This document shows positions 1 to 9,333 of a stretch of DNA of 55,743 nt, one piece after another. Below the pieces are notes generated by a model. The model was given only the letters and a program-made list of their open reading frames with translations. It was not told the origin of the DNA and searched no databases. The first letter of the stretch is position 1; each line of letters begins with the position of its first letter. A program made the translations under genes and the position numbers. Where the stretch lies: assembly GCA_003249025.1 (NCBI GenBank), contig QBMH01000007.1, positions 1 to 55,743 of the forward strand. The letters run 5' to 3'. The DNA is from Leptolyngbya sp. (GTDB taxonomy: Bacteria > Cyanobacteriota > Cyanobacteriia > Leptolyngbyales > Leptolyngbyaceae).

Positions 1-20
1 ATGGGACAATACCTACCTCC

Positions 21-1373
21 TCACACTCTTGGCTCAATAAGATGCGATTGCCCTGCCTCAGCAGCCGATTTGCCCAACACTTCCAGAGTGGCTGGGTTAG
101 CATAAATAATCCGTCCTTGACGATCTTTGACGAAAATTGGCGTGGGGGCTGATTCATTAACCACGTCCAAAATGGCATTCTTTTGACGTAGTTCTTCCTC
201 AATTCGTTTGCGATCGCTGATATCAGTATTGGTGCCGAACCACTGCACAATATTGTCCGCTTTGTCTTTGATGGGGATGGCACGAGACAGAAACCAGCGA
301 TAGTTTCCATCTTTGCCCCGCAGTGGAAAGGTGTCTTCCCATGTCTTCCCTGTTTCAAGACACTGGCGGAAATATGTGGTCACGAGATCGACGTGATCGG
401 GGTGATGGACTTGCTGCCAGCCCCAGCCTTGCATTTCCTCTAAGGTGGTGCCTGTGTATTCAAACCAACGGTGGTTATACCAAAAAATCCAGCCGTTTGA
501 GTCTGCCATCCACGCAAGCTGAGACATATTATCTGCCAGAGTGCGGAAGCGTTCTTCACTCTCACGCAATTCAGCTTCAGCAGCTTTGCGATCGTCAATG
601 TCAATACAGGAGCCGATGTAGCCTAGAAATTCTCCCTCTGGTGTAAATCGGGGAACTCCTCTATCTGTAAGCCAGCGATACAACCCATCAAAGCGTCTCA
701 GGCGATATTCCATCTTGAACGGTTGCCGAGCATCAAAAGCTGTAACGTAAGTGTTTAAACAGCGCTGGAAATCATCGGGATGGACTCCTTCTGCCCAACC
801 GTTGCCCATTTCCTGCTCCATCATCCGCCCTGTAAAGTCCAGCCACGTCTGATTGAAGTAATCACAGAGTTTGTCGGTTCCAGCCATCCAAATGAGAACT
901 GGGGCAGTATCTGCCAAATGCCGAAAGCGGGCTTCACTCTCACGCAAGGCGGCTTCGGCAGCAGTGCGATCGCGCAAGGCGGTTTGTCGGTCGCGGCGTT
1001 CCTCAGTTTCTTGCAATGCTCGTTGAATGGCTGGCACTAGCCGCCCTAACCGTTGCTTGAGTACATAATCTGTTGCGCCCCGTTTCAGCATTTCGATCGC
1101 CAGTTCCTCACCCAAACGGGCAGATACAAAAATGAACGGCACATCAGGACAGAGATCACAGGCACTTTCTAATGCAGCGATGCCATCAAAACCGGGCATT
1201 GGATACTTTGCCAAGATTAAATCAACCTCCTGAGTTTCTAGTGCCGCTGCAAAATCAGCGTAAGTATCTACCCGAAGCAATTCGTAGTCCATGCCACAAT
1301 CCATCAGCAGGGCTTGAATTGCCTCTATGTCGCTTGGATTATCTTCCAGCAGGAGAAGCCGAGGTGTTGACAT
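21..1373 (-). CDS. Receiver-PAS-PAS-PAS(partial) signalling protein, C-terminally truncated
   Basis: A 450-residue cytoplasmic signalling protein. Residues 1-120 look like a receiver domain with the acidic pocket LEDNPSD near the start. The usual phospho-acceptor Asp, which sits just before Y-x-M-P-G-F-D-G, is Lys56 (codon AAG), so classical phosphorylation is unlikely. After a short coiled segment come two PAS/PAC units (about residues 145-270 and 275-395), each ending with the typical ...GYIGS..DI.DRK or ...WFGTNTDISDRK. A third PAS starts near residue 405 (PTPIFVKDRQGRIIYANPAT) but stops after about 35 residues, in AGQSHLIEPRV. Such proteins normally continue into a histidine kinase or GGDEF domain; none is visible before the window edge. 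It therefore reads as a truncated or frameshifted gene, though a natural short form cannot be excluded. Confidence 0.75.
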   Translation of the reverse strand: MSTPRLLLLEDNPSDIEAIQALLMDCGMDYELLRVDTYADFAAALETQEVDLILAKYPMPGFDGIAALESACDLCPDVPFIFVSARLGEELAIEMLKRGATDYVLKQRLGRLVPAIQRALQETEERRDRQTALRDRTAAEAALRESEARFRHLADTAPVLIWMAGTDKLCDYFNQTWLDFTGRMMEQEMGNGWAEGVHPDDFQRCLNTYVTAFDARQPFKMEYRLRRFDGLYRWLTDRGVPRFTPEGEFLGYIGSCIDIDDRKAAEAELRESEERFRTLADNMSQLAWMADSNGWIFWYNHRWFEYTGTTLEEMQGWGWQQVHHPDHVDLVTTYFRQCLETGKTWEDTFPLRGKDGNYRWFLSRAIPIKDKADNIVQWFGTNTDISDRKRIEEELRQKNAILDVVNESAPTPIFVKDRQGRIIYANPATLEVLGKSAAEAGQSHLIEPRV

Positions 1374-1479
1374 TCGCTAGGGTTTAATCAATGGAACGCT
1401 ATTGCAATTTATCTTAATTATCTTAGCTGAGCGATCGCTTGAATTCACGGGTTAAGGGCGATTGCTCTATAGTTTCGAT

Positions 1480-1881
1480 TTAGCCTACCCAGTTATCTAA
1501 GTCTAGATTTAGAATTCTAGAAAACTCCTTGGTGTTATTAGTAACCAGTGTTAGAGATAGGGCGATCGCTTGAGATGCAATTAATATATCCATTCCTCCA
1601 ATGGTTGTTCCTTGCCGTTCAAGCGTGGCTCGAAGGTCTCCATAAATTTGAGTTGCGCTTTCATCGAAAGGAACAATTTCAAGTGGAAGCAAAAACTGAT
1701 TGAGGGCTGCTCGATTTTGCTCTACACGTTGACTTTTATAAGCGCCATATTCCAGTTCGGCTACGGTAATAGATGAAACGCCGACATCAGATAGACATAG
1801 GGTTTGAAAGCGATCAAATACTTGTTGAGGCTTGCGTTTGATGATGTAAATGCAGATATTGGTATCCAGCAAGAACAGCAT
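1480..1881 (-). CDS. vapC: VapC-type PIN-domain ribonuclease toxin
   Basis: A 133-residue PIN-domain protein of the type that acts as the ribonuclease toxin of type II toxin-antitoxin modules. It begins FLLDTNICIYIIK, giving the first metal-binding Asp at residue 6. Glu42 lies in VAELEYGAYKS, Asp97 in GGMDILIASQA, and the conserved LVTNNTKEFSRI follows. This is the full VapC pattern, in the subgroup close to initiator-tRNA endonucleases (family knowledge). The start codon overlaps the stop of the upstream antitoxin gene by one base (ATGA), so the two are probably translationally coupled and the toxin is made after the antitoxin. All key acidic residues are intact, so it should be active. Confidence 0.88.
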   Translation of the reverse strand: MLFLLDTNICIYIIKRKPQQVFDRFQTLCLSDVGVSSITVAELEYGAYKSQRVEQNRAALNQFLLPLEIVPFDESATQIYGDLRATLERQGTTIGGMDILIASQAIALSLTLVTNNTKEFSRILNLDLDNWVG

Positions 1882-2120
1882 CAGAATATATCCTCGCGGG
1901 ATTGAAGGCTAGGTTGCGCTCTAGTTTCCATAAAGTCATCAGAAAAATTGTCGAGACTGTCGAACAAAGACTGCCAAGGATCTTCTTTCGAGAGCAACAC
2001 GATCGCATTGCCCATTTTTTTGACGTAAACTTCATTTCCTGATAGGTGAAACTGCTCTGGCAAAACGACAACTTGACTTTTTCCATCCATTGTTAGCTTG
2101 ATTGTTTCCACTTCTTCCAT
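1881..2120 (-). CDS. vapB: VapB-type antitoxin
   Basis: A 79-residue protein directly upstream of, and overlapping, the PIN toxin gene. The N-terminal half (KLTMDGKSQVVVLPEQFHLSG) has the AbrB/MazE-like swapped-hairpin DNA-binding pattern typical of VapB antitoxins. The acidic C-terminal part (about residues 48-79) would wrap around the toxin. In this family the toxin-antitoxin complex represses its own promoter; the upstream gap (about 2121-2183) would hold that promoter but I see no clear operator. The assignment rests on both position and sequence. Confidence 0.85.
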   Translation of the reverse strand: MEEVETIKLTMDGKSQVVVLPEQFHLSGNEVYVKKMGNAIVLLSKEDPWQSLFDSLDNFSDDFMETRAQPSLQSREDIF

Positions 2121-2183
2121 CCGTTTTTTGGTTAATTAATATCAATTGTCCAATGTTTTAAGGTATTATTCACTGCTAAAATT

Positions 2184-2647
2184 TTATGCAGGAACCGCCA
2201 TCCCTTTGATAATGACAGGACGTGCCTGAATGCTTTCAAACCAGCGCTTTAAGTGGGGATGATTATCCAGGGTCAATCCTTGAAAGGAGTACCCAGCAAC
2301 CCAGGGAAACGTGGCAATATCTACAATAGAGTACTCTCCACAAATACATTCGTTGGTTGCTAATTGTGTATCTAACACGCCATAAAGTCGTAGGGTTTCT
2401 TTTTCGTAGCGTGCGATCGCGTAGGGAATTTTTTCTGGCGCATTTTTTTAAAGTGGTTCAACTGCCCAAACATCGGACCTAAGCCTGCCATTTGAAACAT
2501 TAGCCACTCCAACACTTGATAGCGCTTTTGAGGTTCGGTTGGCATTAGCTTTCCGGTTTTTTCGGCAAGGTAGATTAAAATTGTGCCGGATTCAAACATT
2601 GTGATACCCGTTTCGCGATCGCCGATGCCGTATTTCTCGGCTTGTGA
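2184..2647 (-). pseudogene. Glutathione S-transferase remnant (5' end lost, one frameshift)
   Basis: The remains of a nu-class-like GST (YfcG/Ure2p type). The reading frame up to about 2629 encodes [20 protein letters not shown], the end of the thioredoxin-like domain, followed by the helical domain. After HFKK the frame breaks in a run of seven T on the plus strand (2444-2450). Adding one base there restores [20 protein letters not shown] and joins the downstream part ([20 protein letters not shown]... to KGMAVPA). The first 50 or so residues, including the glutathione-binding start, are missing: in frame there is a TGA at 2648-2650, and the DNA before it belongs to the antiporter gene. Two separate lesions make this a pseudogene; the homopolymer break alone could be a sequencing error. 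Confidence 0.8.
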
Positions 2648-3701
2648 TCACAATGATCGTCAATATCGTAATGGGTAGGATGAAAAGCATCAGAACGTTA
2701 CTAAAGATGGGCAAACTATCATGTTTAGTAGAGTCCAAAATGAGATAGGTTGCATAGACCCCGTAATAAGCCATAAAAACAAAGCCTTCCCAGCGGGTAA
2801 TTAGGTTTCCTGTAAAGAAAACAGGCAAACAGGCGATCGCCACCGCAATCATCACCGGAATATCAAACCGGAGCGCTGCCTCAGAAACCGCTACGCCTCC
2901 GGTTGGAGATATTGCCGCCGAAAACCCTAGCACTGCCAGAATATTAAAAATATTACTGCCCACCACATTCCCAACCGCAATATCGCGTTCGCCTTTAATG
3001 CTGGCGATCAGGGAGGTTGCCAGTTCAGGAAGAGACGTTCCGGCTGCCACAATCGTTAAGCCAATCACCAACTCGCTCACGCCAATTGACCGGGCGATCG
3101 CGATCGCGCTTTCCACTAACCACTGTGACCCCTGCACCAATAGAAACAGCCCCACGACAATCAGCCCAAGGTTGACTATCCAAGTCATGGCTGTTGCTGA
3201 AGTAGGCGTATGAGCAGTCGGGTTTTCTGCGGGCAAAACTGGCTGATTCTCTTTGCGACCTTGATAAAGCAAGAACCCGGTGTAGGCTAAAATGCCACTG
3301 AATAAAATTACTCCATCGGACTGATTAATCTTGCCATCCAGCCCAAACAGCAACAGCAAAAACGAAACCCCAATCATAATCGGCACGTCCAACCGGATGA
3401 GTTGCCGCGCCACAATTAACGGTGAGGCAAGGGCAGATATTCCTAGAATAAACAGCACATTGAAAATATTGCTGCCTACCACATTTCCTAGAGCGATGTC
3501 TGCTTGTCCGGCAAAGCTAGATTGAATGCTAACTGCCATTTCTGGGGAACTCGTGCCAAATGCCACAATAGTCAGCCCAATAATCAACGGTGAAATTCCT
3601 AGAATAGTGGCAAGTTTAGAAGAACCCCGCACTAATGCTTCTGCACCAATGACTAAGAGCATCAGACCAGCAAGCAGCAATCCAATAACGGCAAAGGTCA
3701 T
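2592..3701 (-). CDS. Calcium/sodium antiporter, CaCA family (YrbG-like)
   Basis: A 369-residue inner-membrane cation exchanger with two homologous halves. Each half carries the alpha-repeat signature: [17 protein letters not shown] followed by [16 protein letters not shown] in the first, and [17 protein letters not shown] followed by [16 protein letters not shown] in the second. Roughly ten hydrophobic helices are visible. These repeats bind the exchanged cations in the family. The start is an ATG with many hydrophobic residues right behind it. The last dozen residues ([12 protein letters not shown]) are encoded by DNA that reads as a glutathione S-transferase in another frame, so the native C-terminus was probably replaced by recombination. 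The transmembrane core appears complete, so the transporter may still work. Confidence 0.88.
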   Translation of the reverse strand: MTFAVIGLLLAGLMLLVIGAEALVRGSSKLATILGISPLIIGLTIVAFGTSSPEMAVSIQSSFAGQADIALGNVVGSNIFNVLFILGISALASPLIVARQLIRLDVPIMIGVSFLLLLFGLDGKINQSDGVILFSGILAYTGFLLYQGRKENQPVLPAENPTAHTPTSATAMTWIVNLGLIVVGLFLLVQGSQWLVESAIAIARSIGVSELVIGLTIVAAGTSLPELATSLIASIKGERDIAVGNVVGSNIFNILAVLGFSAAISPTGGVAVSEAALRFDIPVMIAVAIACLPVFFTGNLITRWEGFVFMAYYGVYATYLILDSTKHDSLPIFSNVLMLFILPITILTIIVITSREIRHRRSRNGYHNV

Positions 3702-3765
3702 GATGCATTCGATTACTTAGTAATGATTAAAAATCTGAGAAACTATTTATTCTAGCCGCGATCGC

Positions 3766-4329
3766 CTAACACATGGCAGGTTCAAACAAGGCGGTTTCAA
3801 TTCGATCCAGTGCCTTTTCAAAATCATCATTGACGATCTGGATATCAAATTCGGTTGCTGCATTGATTTCTGCTTCTGCCCGATGCAGGCGACGAGCGAT
3901 CGCGTCTTCTGTTTCAGTCCCTCGGCTACGGATGCGATATTCCAACTCCACCAAGGAAGGCGGCAAAATAAAGATTCTCAGAGCTTCGGGAAATGCTTTG
4001 CGAACCAACCGAGCACCTTCTAATTCAATTTCTACAATCACCCACTGCCCTTGACGGATTTGCTCTTCTACGGCGGTTCGAGGGGTGCCATAGAGATTGC
4101 CAGCAAATTCTGCCCACTCTAGGAATTCGCCATTGGCAATCATGCGTTCAAAAGCGCTCCGGCTAAAAAAGTAATAGTCCTTGCCTTCCACTTCACCGAG
4201 CCTCGGCGATCGCGTTGTCGCCGAAATGGAGAGGTATAGCTCAGGGTGCCGCTCCATCAGCGATCGCAGTAGAGTGCCCTTGCCCACTCCACTTGGTCCA
4301 GTTAAGACAATTAATTTGCCCATGCCCAT
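3766..4329 (-). CDS. gmk: Guanylate kinase
   Basis: Converts GMP to GDP with ATP in purine nucleotide salvage and synthesis. The P-loop [14 protein letters not shown] lies at the N-terminus. The GMP-binding region follows ([21 protein letters not shown], and later [16 protein letters not shown]), then the lid and the family's typical [12 protein letters not shown]-like end ([20 protein letters not shown]). I chose the ATG at 4329 (187 residues) because GAGGGGA lies eight bases upstream. An in-frame ATG at 4356 would add nine residues but has no good ribosome site. The upstream neighbour on the same strand is DUF370/RemA, a pairing widely conserved in bacteria. Confidence 0.95.
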   Translation of the reverse strand: MGMGKLIVLTGPSGVGKGTLLRSLMERHPELYLSISATTRSPRLGEVEGKDYYFFSRSAFERMIANGEFLEWAEFAGNLYGTPRTAVEEQIRQGQWVIVEIELEGARLVRKAFPEALRIFILPPSLVELEYRIRSRGTETEDAIARRLHRAEAEINAATEFDIQIVNDDFEKALDRIETALFEPAMC

Positions 4330-4533
4330 CTGCGTTTCCCCTCTGCTTGAGATCATTTACTTAAGATTTCTTAATACTTCAGCATATCCTTGAGAACACC
4401 TTCTCACAGCAAAAAAAGCTAAAACTTGTCAATAGAACGAATCGAACCAAGGTTATCTAAGGATAGAGTAAGCAGAGGACCTTGAGTCTAGAAATTTAGT
4501 CTTTTAAGCCGCTTAGAGCGATCAGATGGGGGG

Positions 4534-4797
4534 TTAATCCTCTCCTGCTCCATCTTTGCTAAGCACAAATCGATTGGCGACTGTTTCAGGCTGAATGGCA
4601 GAAAGAATCACATGACCAGAATCAGTAATAATTACCGCACGAGTGCGGCGACCATAGGTCGCATCAATTAGATGCTGAGTTTCTCTAGCATCCGTAATAA
4701 TGCGTTTAATGGGGGCAGACTCTGGGCTAACGATCGCAATGACCCGATTTGCCGACACAATATTGCCAAAGCCAATGTTGATTAATTTGATATCCAT
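4534..4797 (-). CDS. DUF370 / RemA-like regulatory protein
   Basis: An 87-residue protein of the DUF370 family, starting [20 protein letters not shown]. It ends with the family's [20 protein letters not shown] and a short tail. In Bacillus, RemA is a DNA-binding activator of matrix genes; in cyanobacteria its role is largely inferred. I took the internal ATG at 4797 because the 29 residues ahead of it do not match the family and would overlap the start of the divergent NFACT gene. It lies upstream of gmk on the same strand and may be co-transcribed, across a gap of about 200 bases. Confidence 0.9.
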   Translation of the reverse strand: MDIKLINIGFGNIVSANRVIAIVSPESAPIKRIITDARETQHLIDATYGRRTRAVIITDSGHVILSAIQPETVANRFVLSKDGAGED

Positions 4798-4878
4798 ATT
4801 GGCTGAATCCGGGGTGAGATGAGTAGGCTGGATGTGTGATCGAACTGAAAAAATTGAGCCGCAAGGCAATGAGTAGCT

Positions 4879-6642
4879 GTGCAACCTGTTGACTTTACTA
4901 CCCTAACCGCGATTTGTTCTGAACTTAGAGCAGACTGGATTCCGGCTCGCGTTGAGCAAATTTATCAACGCGATCGCCACACCTTATTTTTGGGACTTCG
5001 TACCTTAGACGCACGGCGATGGCTAATGGTTTCCTGGCATCCGCAAGCCGCTCGTCTTTGTTTGAGCGATCCCCCGCCCCGCATTCCCGATACGTTTACC
5101 TTCAGCCAGCAGTTACGGCATCAAATCGGCAATTTGGCGCTGGTAGCAATTGACGCGATCGCCCCTTGGGAGCGCGCGATCGATTTGCAATTTGCTCATC
5201 GTCCCGGCGATCCCGCTCTCTGGCATCTCTACATCGAAGTGATGGGCAGATACAGCAACGTCATTTTGGCAACGGGAGAGAACCAAATCGTCACAGCGGC
5301 TCACCAGGTTAGCGACCAGCAATCCAGCGTCCGCCCCATTCAAACGGGGCAACCCTACGAAGTCCCACCCGCTCTGACGGAAGCCATGCCAACTTTAAGC
5401 GAATCGTTTAAGCGCTGGCAAGAGCGGCTCAGCCTGGTTCCCGGCGGGCTAAAACGGACGCTGCTAAAAAACTATCGTGGGCTAAGTTCTGCGCTAGTAA
5501 CCAGTCTGATCCAAACTGCCGAGTTAAACCCAGAGCAATCGACGGCTGAACTAACGACTGCGGATTGGCAACGGTTGTTTCAACAGTGGCAAACCTGGCT
5601 GACCATGCTGGAAAAACAGCAGTTTCATCCGGGCTGGACGGAGACAGGCTATACCGTGCTGGGGTGGGGAATGACCCACGAGGCAAAAAGCCTTCAGAAA
5701 CTGATCGATCGCTACTACAGCGATCAACTCAACCAGCAAGAATTTGTTCAGTTGCGCCATCAACTCACTCAAAAACTCGCTCAATTACTGGCAAAGCTCA
5801 GGGTGAAAGCGGCAACGTTTCAAACTCGCCTTGCCCAATCGGATGGTGCCGATCGCCAACGAGAACAGGCAGATTTGCTGATGGCACATTCCCATGGCTG
5901 GCAACCGGGGATGAAAGCGATGACTGTGCTCGATTTCAGTACAGAGAAACCCATAACCATCGCGCTCAATCCTGAACGGAATGCAGTTCAAAACGCTCAG
6001 GCGTTGTATAAACAACATCAAAAATTGAAACGGGCACGCAACGCGATCGACCCTTTGCTCACCATAGTTAACACGGAACTTCACTATCTAGAACAAGTAG
6101 AAGCCGCGTTGATTGAGCTATCCCACTATGAATCTCAGGACGATTTGAGCGCCTTAGAAGAAATTCGTGACGAGTTAATTCAACAAGAATACCTGTCAAG
6201 TCCGGCGCATCAAGCCCATCTTCCAACGCAGGATGAGTCTGCTAGTCAGCCCCGTCGCTACACCACGTCCAGCGGCTTAGAAATTTTGGTGGGGCGCAAT
6301 AATCGCCAAAACGACATCCTCACCTTCCGCACTGCCAGCGACTATGACCTGTGGTTTCACACGCAAGAAATTCCTGGCAGTCATGTGTTGCTCAGGTTGA
6401 ATCCAGGAGAGATGCCAGACACAAAAGACTTAGAGTTAGCCGCAGACTTGGCAGCCTACTATAGCCAAGCGCGACACAGTGAACAGGTGCCTGTGATTTA
6501 CACCGAGCCAAAGCACGTTTATAAACCAAAAGGGGCAAAACCAGGAATGACGATTTATAAACACGAGCACGTTTTATGGGGGCAACCGGAGCGAATCCTC
6601 AAACGGATATCAGCAGTTGTCGAGCAAACTGTAAAGGAATGA
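4879..6642 (+). CDS. rqcH: NFACT-family protein, RqcH-like (ribosome quality control)
   Basis: A 587-residue protein of the Rqc2/RqcH/FbpA family. In bacteria, RqcH binds stalled 50S subunits and adds alanine tails to nascent chains. NFACT-N covers about residues 1-210, including [10 protein letters not shown] long helical coiled-coil region covers about 240-440. The C-terminal NFACT-R domain starts near 455 ([17 protein letters not shown]...[20 protein letters not shown]) and runs to about 570. The residues matching the functionally required Asp-Arg pair of B. subtilis appear to be Glu98-Arg99 here. The start is a GTG at 4879, divergent from the DUF370 gene. Length and domain order are normal for the family. 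Confidence 0.88.
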   Translation: MQPVDFTTLTAICSELRADWIPARVEQIYQRDRHTLFLGLRTLDARRWLMVSWHPQAARLCLSDPPPRIPDTFTFSQQLRHQIGNLALVAIDAIAPWERAIDLQFAHRPGDPALWHLYIEVMGRYSNVILATGENQIVTAAHQVSDQQSSVRPIQTGQPYEVPPALTEAMPTLSESFKRWQERLSLVPGGLKRTLLKNYRGLSSALVTSLIQTAELNPEQSTAELTTADWQRLFQQWQTWLTMLEKQQFHPGWTETGYTVLGWGMTHEAKSLQKLIDRYYSDQLNQQEFVQLRHQLTQKLAQLLAKLRVKAATFQTRLAQSDGADRQREQADLLMAHSHGWQPGMKAMTVLDFSTEKPITIALNPERNAVQNAQALYKQHQKLKRARNAIDPLLTIVNTELHYLEQVEAALIELSHYESQDDLSALEEIRDELIQQEYLSSPAHQAHLPTQDESASQPRRYTTSSGLEILVGRNNRQNDILTFRTASDYDLWFHTQEIPGSHVLLRLNPGEMPDTKDLELAADLAAYYSQARHSEQVPVIYTEPKHVYKPKGAKPGMTIYKHEHVLWGQPERILKRISAVVEQTVKE

Positions 6643-6693
6643 CAAAAAATCAGGTTTATGAACTTTTGTTAAAAAAATGTTTGTGTTTGTTGT

Positions 6694-6830
6694 TACAATC
6701 TTCCTTATGAGGGATTAATAGTCTTTGGAAGCCTGCTACACGTTTGGGAACGCGGAGCGGTTTTCTCCCTTGAGAAGAACAACGAAACTATGATTAGAAA
6801 GACCAGTGCAAGCTTGGTCTTTTTTCTTTA
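6694..6830 (+). ncRNA. Candidate small RNA between the NFACT and glycosyltransferase genes
   Basis: This gene-free stretch has the layout of a short transcript. A -10-like TACAAT lies at 6694-6699. About 100 bases follow with two small hairpins, CGTT-TGGG-AACG near 6740 and GGAG...CTCC near 6757-6771. An intrinsic terminator closes it at 6798-6826. No reading frame of note is present, and no good -35 box at the right spacing was found. It could also be the long 3' untranslated region of the NFACT gene. I could not match it to a named cyanobacterial RNA family. Confidence 0.4.
6798..6826 (+). terminator. Intrinsic terminator
   Basis: An eight-base-pair stem, AAAGACCA / TGGTCTTT, with a nine-base loop is followed directly by a run of T. 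It ends transcription on the plus strand downstream of the NFACT gene and/or the small RNA candidate. Confidence 0.85.
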
Positions 6831-6954
6831 AGTGCCACTCCAGAAGCCGACCATTGTTCGTGCGATCGCCTGTATTCTAGCGCTATGGTCGTCGGCATGA
6901 CTTCACTGCTTTTAGGATTTAGCATTTGCTTTATGCCTATACTGCTGACATAAG

Positions 6955-8199
6955 TTGGCGGTTAGGTTGTTTAGGCGTGGGAAGTGTGGCATTTTGAATA
7001 CTGTGTTGGGCAATCATGCCGCTTTAGCAAATTTAAAGGTGGCGCTGATCCATGAATGGCTAACCCCAAAAGCCACGGGCGGTTCGGAGTTGGTGGTTCA
7101 GGAAATTTTGCGATCGCTCGATGCTGACCTCTACGCGCTGATTGATTTTGAATCGACGAATCCCGACAGTTACCTATTTGGGAGATCGATTGGTACGACG
7201 TTTTTGCAACATTTTCCATTGGCGCGAAACGGGGTGCAGAAATATTTGCCTTTGCTGCCCTTGGCGATCGAGCAGCTAGATGTCCGCCATTACGACATCA
7301 TTCTGTCTTCCTCCCATGCCGTTGCTAAAGGAGTGCTAACGGGTGCCCATCAACTGCATGTGTGCTATTGCCATGCACCGATGCGCTATGCCTGGGATCT
7401 GACGATCGACTACCTGCAAAGCAGCCAGTTGGGGCGTGGTATGCCTGGTGCCTTGACGCGCTATCTGCTGCATCAACTGCGGCAGTGGGATGTGGTTTCG
7501 GCAAATCGAGTCGATTATTTCATTGCCAATTCTCAGACGACAGCGCGTCGGATTTGGCGCTGCTACCGTCGTCCGGCGGAAGTGATTTATCCACCCGTTG
7601 ATACCGATCGCTTCCAATTTCAAGCCCAAAAGCAAGACTTTTACTTAACCGTGTCGCGGTTGGTCAGCTACAAAAAAAACTCGCTGATTGTCAAAGCGTT
7701 TAACCAACTAGGGCGATCGCTCGTGGTAATTGGCGATGGAACCGAACTAGAGTCGCTGCGTCAATTAGCTAAACCCAATGTCAAAATTCTCGGTTGGCAG
7801 CCCAATGAGGTCGTCGATCGCTATATGGCAGAAGCCACAGCCTTTGTGTATGCTGCCCACGAAGATTTTGGCATTGCCCCTGTTGAAGCCCAAGCCTGCG
7901 GAACTCCTGTGATTGCATTCGGGTTAGGGGGAACCTTAGAAACAGTCCGAGACATCCGTTACCATCCTGAGCATGGGACTGGTATTCTTTTTCCCACCCA
8001 AACGGAGGCAGATTTAGTGGCAGCAGTCCAAACCTTTGAGCAATACCGCGATCGCTTCAATCCAGAAGCGCTACGCGCTCATGCTCTCTCCTTCAGCACA
8101 AAACTTTTTCAGCAGCGTTACCTCAGCTTCATCGAACACTGTTATCAAGATTTCCAGACTCAATTTGGGCAGTCAAACAACCAAAAATTCTTGAGTTGA
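6955..8199 (+). CDS. Glycosyltransferase family 4 protein
   Basis: A 414-residue GT-B fold glycosyltransferase of the GT4 type, which transfers a sugar from a nucleotide-sugar donor, here probably to exopolysaccharide or lipopolysaccharide. The acceptor-side N-terminal domain begins VALIHEWLTPKATGGSELVV. The donor-binding C-terminal domain contains the typical EX7E-like stretch EDFGIAPVEAQACGTPVIAF followed by GLGGTLETV. The start is uncertain: this reading uses a TTG at 6955, while TTG 6994 or GTG 7039, just before VALIHEW, would fit the usual family start better. The next gene is an initiating sugar transferase on the same strand, consistent with a polysaccharide locus. Confidence 0.85.
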   Translation: MAVRLFRRGKCGILNTVLGNHAALANLKVALIHEWLTPKATGGSELVVQEILRSLDADLYALIDFESTNPDSYLFGRSIGTTFLQHFPLARNGVQKYLPLLPLAIEQLDVRHYDIILSSSHAVAKGVLTGAHQLHVCYCHAPMRYAWDLTIDYLQSSQLGRGMPGALTRYLLHQLRQWDVVSANRVDYFIANSQTTARRIWRCYRRPAEVIYPPVDTDRFQFQAQKQDFYLTVSRLVSYKKNSLIVKAFNQLGRSLVVIGDGTELESLRQLAKPNVKILGWQPNEVVDRYMAEATAFVYAAHEDFGIAPVEAQACGTPVIAFGLGGTLETVRDIRYHPEHGTGILFPTQTEADLVAAVQTFEQYRDRFNPEALRAHALSFSTKLFQQRYLSFIEHCYQDFQTQFGQSNNQKFLS

Positions 8200-8297
8200 T
8201 CAAAATTTTCCCTGAATTGCATCAAAACAAAGCGTAATCAGGGAGCAGTGGCTTTACAATCAGGTTGTGTGTGTGGTGTGGATATGCAAGGAGTAAA

Positions 8298-9002
8298 ATG
8301 ACTGCTGAAAGTCAACTCGTTTCCCGTAGGTCACTTCGAGCCATTCTGAAACGCGGTGTTCTACCGTTTTTCCGGGATTCCTTGAATGGTGATACTGCCA
8401 AGCGGATCTTTGATGTTTGTTTTTCGTCAACGTTCTTAGTTATTTTTTCCCCGCTGTATCTGCTGCTTATTGTGTTGGTGGCGCTCAGTTCTCCGGGTCC
8501 TGTCTTTTACGTTCAAGAGCGGGTTGGCAAGAACTATAAACATTTTAACTGCTACAAATTTAGGACAATGGTTCAAAATGCCGATGAGGCACTGCATGAG
8601 ATGATGCAAACCTCACCGGGCATGCGTCAGGAGTTTCAAAACACATTCAAACTGAAGCATGATCCTCGAATTACCTGGATTGGCAGGTTTCTTAGAGTCA
8701 CCAGTTTGGATGAGTTTCCTCAGTTTTGGAACGTCCTAAAGGGAGATATGAGCGTGGTGGGTCCTCGTCCATTAGTTGTTGAAGAACTACCCAGTTATGG
8801 CGAGTATATTGACCGTGTGCTGACCATTCGTCCTGGTGCTACTGGGCTTTGGCAGGTATCCGGACGCAACAATATTCCCTATCCGCGCCGCGTTCAAATT
8901 GATTTGTACTATGCCAATTCCCGTCACTTCTTGATGGATCTTTGGATCATTGTGAAAACGGTAGGAGTTGTGGTTTTTCCTAAAGACAATGGTGCTTACT
9001 GA
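8298..9002 (+). CDS. Polyprenyl-phosphate sugar transferase (WcaJ/EpsL-type)
   Basis: A 234-residue bacterial sugar transferase, the phosphoglycosyl transferase that starts surface polysaccharide synthesis by loading sugar-1-phosphate onto undecaprenyl phosphate. Near residue 30-60 is the family's KRIFDVCFSSTFLVIFSPLY membrane segment. SPGPVFYVQERVGKN and FRTMV follow, then the catalytic region LDEFPQFWNVLKGDMSVVGP and ATGLWQVSGRN. It has a single hydrophobic anchor, as in the short monotopic forms. The ATG at 8298 was chosen because AGGAG lies five bases upstream. It follows the GT4 gene by about 100 bases and probably works with it. Confidence 0.9.
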   Translation: MTAESQLVSRRSLRAILKRGVLPFFRDSLNGDTAKRIFDVCFSSTFLVIFSPLYLLLIVLVALSSPGPVFYVQERVGKNYKHFNCYKFRTMVQNADEALHEMMQTSPGMRQEFQNTFKLKHDPRITWIGRFLRVTSLDEFPQFWNVLKGDMSVVGPRPLVVEELPSYGEYIDRVLTIRPGATGLWQVSGRNNIPYPRRVQIDLYYANSRHFLMDLWIIVKTVGVVVFPKDNGAY

Positions 9003-9040
9003 GTAGCAGGACAAAACTAAAGCAAGCCTCAATTTTCGGG

Positions 9041-9098
9041 TTTCGACTATGCTCAACCCGCTGCACACAAAAGAGTGGAGCATTGAGCGAAGTTGAAA
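9041..9098. repeat. Hairpin repeat, TTTCGACT...GCTCAA family (copy 1)
   Basis: Two 16-base arms, TTTCGACTATGCTCAA at 9041-9056 and TTGAGCGAAGTTGAAA at 9083-9098, are inverted copies with three mismatches. Related sequences lie at 25176, 27088, 28135 and 48256, so this is a dispersed element rather than a gene-specific terminator. Confidence 0.6.
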
Positions 9099-9333
9099 TA
9101 CGTCTTACAAATTAGTAGACCGATCTACTTAATTGAGCAGCCATGCATGTCAGCAGTCAGACTTCTCAACAGCCATACATCCGTCTCAAGGGGGTTGTTA
9201 GCTTTGACTGTGCCACTGAGAATTGGGGAACAGATGCCAGGAAAATAATAATAGGATTCACATGTAGTTTCAAAAACTAGTCTGTTTGTTTGATCAACAG
9301 ATTATTCTTTCGTTTCGCCTTAAATATTTAAAT

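Noticed and set aside
13-25. CTCCTCACAC-like motif, similar to the conserved core of the cyanobacterial small RNA Yfr1.
   Set aside because: It lies inside the end of the receiver/PAS gene, without flanking hairpins or a T-rich terminator, so it is probably chance.
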